Shown here: positions 21,731 through 32,298 of the stretch, in pieces
Numbering within the stretch: position 1 is the stretch's first letter
How the letters are laid out: each line of letters opens with the position of its first letter
Assembly: GCA_035772405.1 (NCBI GenBank)
Contig: JAYKKM010000341.1
Coordinates: forward strand, 431,001 to 495,000
Reading direction: 5' to 3'
DNA length: 64,000 nt
From: Chrysogorgia sp. JL179-B06
Lineage: Eukaryota; Cnidaria; Anthozoa; Scleralcyonacea; Chrysogorgiidae
The notes under the pieces: model-generated
What the model was told of the DNA's origin: nothing
Seen by the model: the letters and a program-made list of their open reading frames with translations, nothing else
The model's database searches: none
Made by a program: the position numbers and the translations under genes

Positions 21731-21739
21731 GTCCAGTGT

Positions 21740-22015
21740 TTATTACGGCGTATGTAAATATAACATTATTAGGCTTTTTCCGATTTCTTCGACGATGTCT
21801 GGATAGGTTGATCTGCAACTCTCCAGGTGCTGCAGGATGATGACTCCTAATAAGAACGGCGAAGGAGCCAGTCCAAACAGCGCCCGGGTGAATCGCAGGG
21901 TCTCGACAGACTTGGTGTGATTCCACGGCAGGCCTGTCCCATCGGGGCTCCTCATCAATTGCTCTTTAAATTCGGCGTAGACAGAGTTTTGGTCTCCGGT
22001 AGGGCAAACCTCGAA
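21740..22015 (-). pseudogene. BEL/Pao reverse transcriptase fragment
   Basis: Minus frame: SVYAEFKEQLMRSPDGTGLP, then (after an internal deletion) LRFTRALFGLAPSPFLLGVI and HLESCRSTYPDIVEEI, all conserved BEL/Pao strings. It abuts the hAT sequence at about 22010-22030, producing a chimeric open frame. Confidence 0.75.
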
Positions 22016-22019
22016 TCCA

Positions 22020-23690
22020 AACCTCCAAACCTCCAATTCGAAATTATTTGTTCAATTTGTGCATATGCGCGTTCGATGCTAACAATAGCTATATTGTGCA
22101 GCCTGTCCCATTGACTAATGAATGATCGCTCTGCTGAGCATGATGTCGCAGGAATTGTTACAAGAATACAAGCGACTTTGTAAAACAATGACAGAACTTC
22201 GTTTTGTCCATTTTGATACACCATTTCAACAACCTTCGAGGCAGTTTCAATCTGCGGCAATGAATCCATTGTTGGTTGCCAAAAAGTTCACGAAGATCCT
22301 TTTCTCAGCTTCTAACAGATCCCTGTCGACAGAATAGTATTTGGCAATCAGGTCGTAACTCTCAGGTTTTGGTAATTCGTTCAGCACTATGTCACCTAGT
22401 CCACACAATATATCTTGATCGTTACTGTCAAATCTAGATGTTATCTCAGCAGTTATACTCTTGATAAACTTGGGTAAAACGTCGACACGCGATAATGCTC
22501 TTCTGGAGATTCGATGGGTGGTCTGTCAGACGTTGTTCATGGTTCACGGCTTCCTACTTCTAGGGATCTTTGCTTCTTTGAATGAAAATCGGGAATATTT
22601 TATATAGTCCTTGATTTGGTTACAGTGAATCTGCTCTCTTTGCCATGTCAAATTAAACCCTTCTTCAATTCGACAGTCAGTTTGCGTTTTGATAGTAGCG
22701 TTAGCGGTCTTTTCCGCATTTATTACGTCCACCATTTTGCCTTAGGCTATTTGTGTTTGATGCTATAAAATTGTACAGGGCTTGAATAGTTCCCATGCAG
22801 TGCGTTCCGTAGGGGCTCAATTTCTGTCACGGTGTCTTGAATAGCTAAGTTAAGCAAATGTCCATAACAATGAATGTATAAATTGCCAATGGTGACCTTT
22901 CTTTCATCCTTGCTGCAAGACCTCTGTAGATCTCGATCGCTCATGTTGGATGCACCGCCAAAGCATTCGGCAACAACATCCTCCAACTGAAGTGCCCGCT
23001 GATGGAAAACATCCTTTACAAGGTGGTAGATCGAGAACCTCCCCTTCAGTTGATGGAGTTGCACAGAAACCAACAAAAGACTCTTTAGTTTTGCCTTCTG
23101 ATACTTCTTCTGATACTTCTACTTATGTCCGATATTTCATCAATAATGATCGAGATTTGCTTGCTTTCTCTTACCCTGGATGTTACTCGTTCAAGTACCA
23201 TCTTGGCCACGACCGCGAGTATTTCATTTTGAATCTCAGACGAAGTCCACTGGGAACGACTATTCAATCGAGCTTTCAGTCTCCCCACTAGCCATGGTAT
23301 GTCCTTACAACGAAGGTGTAGTAGTTCAAAAAATTTCCTCTGTTTTCATCCGAAACCCGATCCAAATTACTTCTGTCTTCCAGTCCTCGCAGTGCAATGT
23401 TTCGTTGTGCAGTGTAAAGGAGACACTCGATAATTACTTTCAAATATTTTCGATTGTGTGCCACCTCTTAATTGTAGTGAGCGTTACCCAGTTGCTTCAT
23501 AACGGATGTATCACATTTCTTGTTTATCCGATAGCTAATCCATTTAGTCATAGCTAATCGATGACGATTACTTTTCGCATGCTTTCTCAGTCGTTCAGGC
23601 TTTTACCAATTAACAAACTGAAAGGAATCATTTGTCATGAATTTCCTGCAAGGGAAACACACACAATGTCCCTCTCTCGTTTCATAACTT
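22020..23690 (-). pseudogene. hAT transposase (ZMYM1/TTF type), decayed
   Basis: In minus-strand order: a TTF-type zinc finger (CVCFPCRKFMTNDSFQFVNW near 23650), the RNase H-fold start with SIIIDEISDIS (near 23150), AECFGGASNMSD and YIHCYGHLLNLAIQD (near 22960-22850), and the C-terminal dimerisation domain (PATSCSAERSFISQWDRLHN, near 22150). These are successive blocks of a hAT transposase with stops and shifts between them. Non-functional. Confidence 0.82.
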
Positions 23691-23739
23691 AACTATGGAT
23701 ACATATTGTACCATTCTGGGATGAATTAGTCTCTATTTG

Positions 23740-24420
23740 TTTTCTCTCTGCCACACGTCTTGGGATTGTATCGCGTCAGAATGGGTTGATTTGGTCCTAA
23801 TTCTGCTATCATCGTATCTTCGACATAATGACTGCTACTGCAAGAAAATGACTGTGAATCTATTGCAACATCTTCATCATCCTTTCAAATGTCGCTATCA
23901 CCATTTGAACTTGCTCTTGCAGAATCCTGTCCCGATTGACCAGTGCCCGAGCAAGCATCAGGACAGATCGTAGTTGAATTTTCAATATTGCAACTACTTT
24001 GCAGCTCAATAGATGGATCGGCAGGTCTCTTTGTGAAAAATTCATTGACCAATGTCTGCACTATGGGTATGATAATTCAGAATGGATTTATTCGGTCCTG
24101 ATTCTGCTCTTGGACCTTCCAGATAATTTATGCCAGCAAATGAATTTGATTCAAAATCTTCATTATTACTCTCACAATTATGTCGCTATTACTATGTGAT
24201 CTGGCAGTATCTAATGTATCTTCGCCTGGCTGACTTGGGGTCGGGGATGCATCAGGAGTGATGGTAGTTGAAATACTTTGCAGCTCAATAGTTAGATCAG
24301 CAGGTCGCTTTGTGAAAAATCCTGATAAACGGTAGTAAATTCGACTGATTTCCCGCCATAAAAATGTGAAATCAAGAAATGATGAATATTTGATTAATGC
24401 AATTTTAATACTCAAGTTTC
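23740..24420 (-). pseudogene. hAT N-terminal region with internal duplication
   Basis: Two related minus-strand stretches, about 24310-24200 (FFTKRPADLTIELQSISTTI) and about 24020-23900 (similar RPAD.SIELQS string), repeat each other directly, together with the GGATTTATTCGGTCCTGATT-type sequence. Ser/Thr/Asp-rich, probably the variable N-terminus of the hAT transposase or its upstream exon. Confidence 0.4.
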
Positions 24421-25190
24421 AATGGAACACAATTTTGAACTCATTTTCCTGGCGAATTAACAACCATTTTTAGACGACATTAATATAAGACTAAGAAATA
24501 TACCACGAATGCATTCACCGATAGCTGACCTCATGCAAACCGTGGTAAATGACGAATCACAGAAATGACGAATGAAGAATCATTCGTAAATGACGAATGA
24601 AGAATCACAAAAGGAATAATTGGCAACTGAATTAGAAATTAATGATGGCCCAAATCTAAACTTTCGTCCTTGCAATATAGTAAAATAAGCTGGCTAAGGG
24701 ATGCATTAATTTGGGGATTTGAAATTGAAACACAACACTGTCAAAACATTCGCCATGGGTCTTTCCATGTGACCATGACACCATGTTGTATTATTATTGT
24801 TCGAACAAACGGCCCAAAACGCCACATTATCATTCTGCATACTGCAATATTTATATTTACCTGACTTAAGTTCCAAAGCTCGACTTCTAGCTGAGCCTGG
24901 CTGATCGCTTACCTTTAACAGTTGGACGTTTCTCAGCTTCAGACAGAAGGGACAACTGTGGGCTCGAAATATCTCAGCGGTTTTCTCGCCGCAAGTACAA
25001 AGTACATCTCATGGTAGGTATAAGTGGATACCGGATATGTAATTTTAAACGAAGTAACCATGGATTTCGCTTTAACATTTCACAGAGATACTGTTCGAAA
25101 TTACCACAGGGAGCCGTAACGTCTATTAGTGAAGCGAGTTTAATATACCCAGCAAGCACATCAACGTTGTCAGAACGTTGCGCGTACGTC
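24421..25190. other. No gene seen; short direct repeats
   Basis: Contains repeated AATGACGAATGAAGAATC near 24550-24610. Nothing coding recognised. Confidence 0.4.
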
Positions 25191-25222
25191 GGGAAAACGT
25201 TATATCGAACGTTAGTAGGTAA

Positions 25223-25246
25223 CCCCCCCCCCCCCCCCCCCCCCCC
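25223..25246. repeat. Poly-C tract (24 C)
   Basis: Uninterrupted run of C. Length in an assembly is unreliable. Confidence 0.9.
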
Positions 25247-25309
25247 ATCCACCGCCCCAAAGGGATACCGCCGCGCGCTGATTGGTAGAGAAACGCACGT
25301 CATGGTGAG

Positions 25310-25375
25310 CGTGACGAACGCCGTGACGAACGGATATAGCGTGACGAACGGATATAGCGTGACGAACGGAAGTAA
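25310..25375 (+). repeat. 18-bp tandem repeat
   Basis: GCGTGACGAACGGATATA repeated, with a shorter GTGACGAACGCC variant before it: about three to four units. Confidence 0.85.
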
Positions 25376-25697
25376 TTTGCGGTATGTAAGTACGAATATA
25401 GAAAAATAAATATATATAGAAATACGTATCGGCAATAATCCCTCGCATTTTGTGTGAATAATATTTTAATATTTTACTTGAATGATTTGCAAGTGCGGGT
25501 ATATAGCTGAAACGTGTAAAATCAGGTGTTTAATAATTGACTTGGTCGTGTGGTTTATTATGAATTCGACGCAACTTGAGTATCCCTTTCGCTGCCGTTC
25601 ATGTCTAGAAAGCGACTGACTGTCGAAAGAGACGAAATCGAACGAGTGATCCAGTCGAACGATTCACCTTATATTCACACGATTACAGTAAATATTA

Positions 25698-25800
25698 TTT
25701 ATGTCGAGATACCGAACGGTGGCCGGGACGGGAAGAAAACCAACGTGATTGCAAACCTAGACAAATAGCGCCAATTTATATTAACTAGATAAATTCGGAT
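25698..25800 (+). repeat. Direct repeat flanking the palindrome, left copy
   Basis: TTATGTCGAGATACCGAACG through GCAAACCTAGACAAATAGCG is repeated in direct orientation at 30350-30450 with small differences. Confidence 0.85.
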
Positions 25801-25860
25801 TAATGAGAAGCAACGTCTAAAAATACCATCACGCAATATCGCAATCTAATGACAACTATG

Positions 25861-26095
25861 GCGCGCCGTTTCGGCCAAAAATGGTCAAGAAAAATTCACT
25901 AGTCGAGAATCGTCAATCATATGTCGAGAAAAATTTACATGTCGTTAAATCGGCCAAAAATGATCGCGCCGTTTCGGCCAAAAATAGTCGAGAAAAATTT
26001 AGTAGTCGAGAATCGTCAACCATGTGTTGAGAAAAATTTATATGTCGTTAAATCGGCCAAAAATGATCGCGCCGTTTCGTTTCAATCATGTCCAA
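25861..26095. repeat. Subterminal tandem repeats of the foldback, left end
   Basis: About 100-bp units built from GGCCGAAACGGCGCGATCAT, GGCCGATTTAACGACAT and TCTCGACTAG-type blocks (here in the complementary sense). The same units occur at the centre (27855-28149) and right end (30010-30281). Confidence 0.85.
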
Positions 26096-26743
26096 AAATT
26101 AAACTTTGTTTAATTAATCGAACTTTTTGAGCTACGCGTGGCTGTTTCGTGATAGTCGACAAGTGTTTTAATCGACGCTGTTTTTTAACCGAATTTTCTG
26201 AGGTGGGCGCCAATCGATGTTTCGCATTCGCCGGGAAATGAGCAAAATGGTACGGGGAGGGTCGCAAATTTTTTTTGAAGGGGAATCACCAATCGCTTTA
26301 CACTCTCTATGACTATGGGTTGGTAGGTTAATTTCCAGTGCTTGACAAGACAAACTGAAATAAACACACATTGTAACTGTGTCATTTAACGGGTTTATGA
26401 TGATAGTCAGGCTGACCGAGATTATGCAATTTCAGTTTACCACAACCGAATTTTAAAGTCCAATCGATGGAATTGTCTGAATGCATCACTTCCGCATTCA
26501 ATTCGCGTAAAAGATTTGGGTACGCTCCTTGTAAGGCGTTATTAGCAGGAATCCCTCCGGCTTCTGATTGGCCGATAAATTTAGCACTTCCGACGCTAGC
26601 TAGTGGCATCAGAAGCCGGAGTATCAAATCATGTATACTACATGAAAATGAAAGAGTTTGCTGCACAACTTTGACGCTATCCTGAATTGTCTTTAGTTCT
26701 GTGATTCGCGTGATCGTCTTCAGTTCTGTGTTTTAGAAAATAC

Positions 26744-26816
26744 GGGGGTTAGGGTTAGAAAACTCGTTAGGCGGGGGGTTAGGGTTAGGATGGGTTATTT
26801 AGGGTTAGGGTTAGGA
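26744..26816 (+). repeat. Interstitial telomere-like repeats, left loop
   Basis: Short blocks of TTAGGG (GGGGTTAGGGTTAG, TTTAGGGTTAGGGTTAGG) with spacers. The inverted counterpart is at 29225-29294. Confidence 0.9.
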
Positions 26817-27108
26817 TAAAAGTGGTTTCGGGTTAGCCAATCAGATGGCTTCCCAATCCATGGCAAGTGATCCCAAAACAAATTTCTGCGAACGCATCAG
26901 CCGTGGGAACGCCGTTGTGTGTTATAATATTTGCCGTACGATGTCAAAGAGGCGAGTTTATACTCTTCAGGTTTGTAAAACGTTGTAATCCGGTTGTGGT
27001 AAACTGAAATTGCATAATCTCGGTCAGTCTGACTATCATCATAAACCCGTTAAATGACACAGTTACAATGTGTGTTTATTTCAGTTCGTCTTGTCAAGCA
27101 CTGGAAAC

Positions 27109-27591
27109 TAGAGGTGTGCGAATCCGATCCGAATCCGAACGGATTCGGACAAAAATTCACTCGCCCTGATCGGATTTTGTTGTTTTTCTACCGGATCCAT
27201 TCGAACGTTCGACTTACGTTTCGCTCAAAGAATGCCCCCACTCCCCATTACTTTACTGCGTTATAAACAGTGTTTTGACGTATTGTTAACAAAAAAATAC
27301 ACTAGTGTTGTATGGATTATTCTTAAATAATTAGATTTAGCAATTAGGATATAGGAATATTGTGTTTGTTTAGTTTGTTTATTTTGTTAGGTTTATGAGT
27401 AAAACGCTGTCAATGAGGTTTTTCACTATTCTCCAATTTATTTGTTTTGGTTTTGTTTTAAGCATGGTCGCAGATAGCAAGTTATATATAACATATGTTC
27501 GGACTTTTTCGGACCGGATCGGATCGGATTACGATTTCTCAGACAAACCTTCGGATTCAAAGACGTCAATCCGATCCGACGCACACCTCTA
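27109..27591 (+). mobile_element. hAT-type MITE in left half
   Basis: 483 bp, ends TAGAGGTGTGCG/CGCACACCTCTA, flanked by the 8-bp duplication CTGGAAAC (27101-27108, 27592-27599). Subterminal ATCCGATCCGA repeats. No transposase. An 8-bp duplication and this end sequence fit the hAT superfamily. Confidence 0.85.
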
Positions 27592-27854
27592 CTGGAAACC
27601 TACCAACCCATAGTCATAGAGAGTATAAAGCGTTTGGTTATTCCCCTTCAAAAACAATTTGCGACCCTCCCCGTGCCATTTTGCTTATTTCCCGGCGAAT
27701 GCGAAATATCGATTCTCGCCCACCTCGCGTCGATTAAAACACTTGTCGACTATCACGAAAGAGGCACGCGTAGCTCAAAAAGTTCGATTAATTAAACAAA
27801 GTCGGGTAAATGAAATCTCGACTATTTATAAACAACGGCGCATACTTGGCCGAT

Positions 27855-28149
27855 TTAACGACATGTAAATTTTTCTCCACACATGATTGACGATTCTCGA
27901 CTAGTAAATTTTTCTCGACTATTTTTGGCCGAAACGGCGCGATCGTTTTTGGCCGATTTAACGACATGTAAATTTTTCTCGACACATGATTGACGATTCT
28001 CGACTAGCAAATTTTTCTCGACTATTTTTGGCCGAAACGGCGGGATTATTTTTGGCCGATTTAACGACATGTAAATTTTTCACGACACATGATTGACGAT
28101 TCTCGACTAGTGAATTTTTCTCGACCATTTTTGGCCGAAACGGCGCGCC
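27855..28149. repeat. Central subterminal repeats at the palindrome axis
   Basis: Three roughly 100-bp units of the foldback's subterminal repeat, ending with GGCGCGCC at 28142-28149, which marks the internal end of unit 1. Confidence 0.8.
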
Positions 28150-28455
28150 AGCGAAAAATTTACATGTACGAGAAAAATTTACATGTCGTTAAATCGGCCA
28201 AGTATGCGCCGTTGTTTATAAATAGTCGAGATTTCATTTACCCGACTTTGTCTAATTAATAGAACTTTTTGAGCTACGCGTGCCTCTTTCGTGATAGTCG
28301 ACAAGTGTTTTAATCGACGCGAGGTGGGCGAGAATCGATATTTCGCATTCGCCGGGAAATAAGCAAAATGGCACGGGGAGGGTCGCAAATTGTTTTTGAA
28401 GGGGAATAACCAAACGCTTTATACTCTCTATGACTATGGGTTGGTAGGTTTCCAG

Positions 28456-28932
28456 TAGAGGTGTGCGTCGGATCGGATTGACGTCTTTGAATCCGAAGGT
28501 TTGTCTGAGAAATCGTAATCCGATCCGATCCGGTCCGAAAAAGTCCGAACATATGTTATATATAACTTGCTATCTGCGACCATGCTTAAAACAAAACCAA
28601 AACAAATAAATTGGAGAATAGTGAAAAACCTCATTGACAGCGTTTTACTCATAAACCTAACAAAATAAACAAACTAAACAAACACAATATTCCTATATCC
28701 TAATTGCTAAATCTAATTATTTAAGAATAATCCATACAACACTAGTGTATTTTTTTGTTAACAATACGTCAAAACACTGTTTATAACGCAGTAAAATAAT
28801 GGGGAGTGGGGGCATTCTTTGAGCGAAACGTAAGTCGAACGTTCGAATGGATCCGGTAGAAAAACAACAAAATCCGATCAGGGCGCGTGAATTTTTGTCC
28901 GAATCCGTTCGGATCGGATTCGCACACCTCTA
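28456..28932 (-). mobile_element. hAT-type MITE in right half (mirror copy)
   Basis: 477 bp, inverted relative to the copy at 27109-27591, flanked by GTTTCCAG (28448-28455, 28933-28940), the complement of the other copy's target duplication. Same insertion point in the mirrored arm. Confidence 0.85.
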
Positions 28933-29224
28933 GTTTCCAGTGCTTGACAAGACGAACTGAAATAAACACACATTGTAACTGTGTCATTTAACGGGTTTAT
29001 GATGATAGTCAGACTGACCGAGATTATGCAATTTCAGTTTACCACAACCGGATTATAACGTTTTACAAACCTGAAGAGTATAAACTCGCCTCTTTGACAT
29101 CGTACGGCAAATATTATAACACACAACGGCGTTCCCACGGCTGATGCGTTCGCAGAAATTTGTTTTGGGATCACTTGCCATGGATTGGGAAGCCATCTGA
29201 TTGGCTAACCCGAAACCACTTTTA

Positions 29225-29294
29225 TCCTAACCCTAAATAACCCATCCTAACCCTAACCCCCCGCCTAACGAGTTTTCTAACCCTAACCCCCCGT
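29225..29294 (-). repeat. Interstitial telomere-like repeats, right loop
   Basis: CCCTAACCC-type blocks, the inverted equivalent of 26744-26816. Confidence 0.9.
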
Positions 29295-30349
29295 ATTTTC
29301 TAAAACACAGAACTGAAGACGATCACGCGAATCACAGAACTAAAGACAATTCAGGATAGCGTCAAAGTTGTGCAGCAAACTCTTTCATTGTCATGTAGTA
29401 TACATGATTTGATACTCCGGCTTCTGATGCCACTAGCTAGCGTCGGAAGTGCTAAATTTATCGGCCAATCAGAAGCCGGAGGGATTCCTGCTAATAACGC
29501 CTTACAAGGAGCGTACCCAAATCTTTTACGCGAATTGAATGCGGATGTGATGCATTCAGACAATTCCATCGATTGGACTTTAAAATTCGGTTGTGGTAAA
29601 CTGAAATTGCATAATCTCGGTCAGCCTGACTATGACTATCATCATAAACCCGTTAAATGACACAGTTACAATGTGTGTTTATTTCAGTTTGTCTTGTCAA
29701 GCACTGGAAATTAACCTACCAACCCATAGTCATAGAGAGTGTAAAGCGATTGGTGATTCCCCTTCAAAAAAAATTTGCGACCCTCCCCGTACCATTTTGC
29801 TCATTTCCCGGCGAATGCGAAACATCGATTGGCGCCCACCTCAGCCGAAAATTCGGTTAAAAACAGCGTCGATTAAAACACTTGTCGACTATCACGAAAC
29901 AGCCACGCGTAGCTCAAAAAGTTCGATTAATTAAACAAAGTCGGGTAAATGAAATCTCGACTATTTATAAACAAAGGCGCATACTAATGGTGGTTTCATC
30001 ATTTTTGGACATGATTGACGATTCTCGACTAGTACATTTTTCTCGGGCTATTTTTGGCCGAAACGGCGCGATCATTTTTGGCCGATTTAACGACATATAA
30101 ATTTTTCTCAACACATGATTGACGATTCTCGACTACTAAATTTTTCTCGACTATTTTTGGCCGAAACGGCGCGATCATTTTTGGCCGATTTAACGACATG
30201 TAAATTTTTCTCGACACATGATTGACGATTCTCGACTAGTGAATTTTTCTTGACCATTTTTGGCCGAAACGGCGCGCCATAGACAACCCCCCGCAATCTC
30301 TGTCTCGTTCGTCGCAAAAGCCAAAACCGATAAACGCTATCCATACAAT

Positions 30350-30450
30350 TTATGTCGAGATACCGAACGGTGGGACGGGAAGAAAACCAACGTGATTGCA
30401 AACCTAGACAAATAGCGCCAATCTATATTATCTAGATGAATTCGGTTTCA
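30350..30450 (+). repeat. Direct repeat flanking the palindrome, right copy
   Basis: Direct counterpart of 25698-25800 (ATGTCGAGATACCGAACGGT, then GACGGGAAGAAAACCAACGT) with a 4-bp difference and point changes. Confidence 0.85.
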
Positions 30451-30721
30451 AAGCAATTTGGGCGACTAAATAAACATTGTCTCAAATGTCTCGATGGACA
30501 CTTATTCGGGCCAGGAAGCGTCTAAACGTATTAACGCCCACGATAACCAATTGCGATGTAAGCATGGGGGACTCAAATTAATAACAAGAACCGCGCTTAT
30601 ATAAAGCTCGATGGTAATGCAGAGCCAATACTTTACTTGCAGTGTTTCACCGTAGTTTCTTGCGTTTACCGTGTTGGTTAGTTTCCAGGGTGTGATTGTT
30701 TTTGGCCGTACTCTGGGGCTA

Positions 30722-31335
30722 AATAGTCCTAAATAGTCCTCCTATAGTCTTCCTGTAGTCCTAAATAGTCCTCCGATAGTCCTAAGTAGTCCTCCAATAG
30801 TCCTAAATAGTCCTCCTGTAGTCCCAAATAGTCCTCCGATAGTCCTAAATAGTCCTCCAATATATAGTCCTAAATAGTCCTCCAATAGTCCAAAATAGTC
30901 CTCCGATAGTCCTAAGTAGTCCTCCAATAGTCCTAAATAGTCCTCCTGTAGTCCCAAATAGTCCTCCGATAGTCTTAAATAGTCCTCATGTAGTCCTAAA
31001 TATTCCTCCGATAGTCCTAAATAGTCCTCCTATATAGTCCTCCGATAGTCCTAAATAGTCCTCCTAAGTCCTAAATAGTCCTCCAATAGTCCTAAATAGT
31101 CCTCCGATAGTCCTAAATAGTCATCCTATAGTCCTAAGTAGTCTTCATATAGTCCTAAATAGTCCTAAATAGTCCTCCTATAGTCCTCCTGTAGTCCTAA
31201 ATAGTCCTCCGATAGTCCTAAGTAGTCTTCATATAGTCCTAAATAGTCCTAAATAGTCCTCCTATAGTCCTCCTGTAGACCTAAATAGTCCTCCGATAGT
31301 CCTAAATAGTCCTCCGATAGTTCTAAATAGTCATT
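30722..31335 (+). repeat. 21-bp iteron array, left end
   Basis: Roughly thirty degenerate units of TCCTAAATAGTCCTCCRATAG or its half unit ATAGTCCT. An incidental minus frame of GLLEDYLG-type repeats is a by-product. Confidence 0.95.
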
Positions 31336-31431
31336 GAAATGAATTACAGGAGTGCCACTGTCTAATTAAACATAAATAAGGCTAAAATAAAAAAGTTGCG
31401 TTATTCTGAGCACGACCATCGCTGGGTAAAC

Positions 31432-32298
31432 ATGTCTTACACATGTGATAACTGCGGTAAATTATTTGCCAATCCAAGTAATCGCCTCCGTCACGAGAAA
31501 AATGTCCATCGAGGAGCTGACCATTACAACGATCCGTCTCCTGTGGTAAGTGGATCTACAGTTATGAAACATCCATTCACCTGTATTGTGGCTGGATGTA
31601 CTCAAAGTGGTAAGACGGTATGGGTGAGAAAGCTATTGGAAAACGCTCAAGCAACCATCCGCCCTCCGCCTGAACGTATCATCTGGTGCTATGGACAATG
31701 GCAATCCATGTACTTGGATATGATCACGACTATACTAGGCATTGAGTTCAACGAGGGTATACACTCTGACATTGACAAAAAGGACTTTTTAGATGTCTCC
31801 AAACGCAACCTCATCGTCCTCGACGATCTTATGGCTCCGTCAGGGGGAGATAAACGCATAGCCGACCTATTCACAAAGGGTAGTCATCATCGGAATCTAT
31901 CTGTCATCTACATTGTTCAGAATATATTTCATCAAGGCAAAGAAACCAGAAATATCAGCCTCAACGCCCACTATATCGTGCTATTCAAATCTCCACCGGA
32001 CAAGCAACAAATCTCAGTCTTAGCACGACAAGTCAACCCTGGCCATGTTCAATTTTATGAAAAGTTACGAGGAATTGCGACAAGTCATCCTTATGGTTAT
32101 CTCATGATTGATTTAAAACCCACAACCGACGATCAACGTCGATTAAAAACGAACGTACTACCCGAAGAAAATACCGCTGGTCAACAGAACCTGGACCGCT
32201 ATATTCGAAAGCGATCGTATCAACAACCACCCATCCTCAATGCTATATGTACAACTCGGATCAACAGATGCACAATATTATGCATGCGCCTCAGTTAA
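31432..32298 (+). CDS. C2H2 zinc finger fused to A32-like packaging ATPase
   Basis: 288 residues from ATG 31432, which directly precedes the first zinc-finger residues. Residues about 3-28: one C2H2 finger (CDNCGKLFANPSNRLRHEKN, ending in H). Then a linker and HPFTCIVAGCTQSGKTVWVR: a Walker A P-loop (GCTQSGKT). RNLIVLDDLM is Walker B with the DD pair; GSHHRNLSVIYIVQNIFHQG is the sensor region, followed by LNAHYIVLFKSP and SHPYGYLMIDLKP. These are marks of the FtsK/HerA (A32) ATPases that pump DNA into capsids of Polintons and related viruses. The finger could tether it to DNA, possibly the iterons (inference). The same family occurs at 52179-52856. Confidence 0.8.
   Translation: MSYTCDNCGKLFANPSNRLRHEKNVHRGADHYNDPSPVVSGSTVMKHPFTCIVAGCTQSGKTVWVRKLLENAQATIRPPPERIIWCYGQWQSMYLDMITTILGIEFNEGIHSDIDKKDFLDVSKRNLIVLDDLMAPSGGDKRIADLFTKGSHHRNLSVIYIVQNIFHQGKETRNISLNAHYIVLFKSPPDKQQISVLARQVNPGHVQFYEKLRGIATSHPYGYLMIDLKPTTDDQRRLKTNVLPEENTAGQQNLDRYIRKRSYQQPPILNAICTTRINRCTILCMRLS

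Larger units (their letters stand above)
25857..30281. mobile_element. 4.4-kb composite palindromic (foldback) element
   Basis: Two foldback units lie head to head. Unit 1 (25857-28149) has its own inverted arms (25857-26450 against 26999-28149, ends GGCGCGCCGTTTCGGCC); unit 2 (28150-30281) is its inverted copy lacking the inner end. The whole has ends TATGGCGCGCC/GGCGCGCCATA and is flanked by GACAAC on both sides (25851-25856, 30282-30287), a 6-bp target duplication. Each half has a unique loop with telomere-like repeats and a hAT-type MITE. No protein of convincing length is coded. Superfamily unknown. Confidence 0.85.

Noticed and set aside
24974..25435. 153-residue minus-strand ORF through the poly-C tract
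   Set aside because: It crosses the C run as poly-Gly and the 18-bp tandem repeat; no protein-like core.
26744..26816. A true telomere or chromosome end
   Set aside because: Blocks are short, interrupted and embedded in a mirrored repeat with sequence on both sides.
27788..28070. Repeated minus frames MSLNRPK...EKNLLVENRQ
   Set aside because: Arise from the roughly 100-bp subterminal repeats of the foldback; same peptide in all copies and no gene context.
25857..30281. Palindrome as a simple assembly mirror artefact
   Set aside because: The halves differ in length and detail (MITE 483 versus 477 bp, unit 2 lacking the inner terminal repeat) and outer flanks carry a 6-bp duplication; reads should still confirm.
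30742..30957. Minus-strand frame of GLLEDYLG repeats
   Set aside because: Translation of the 21-bp iteron array.
30722..31335. CRISPR-like spaced repeats
   Set aside because: Units are contiguous and degenerate without unique spacers, and the surroundings are clearly metazoan.
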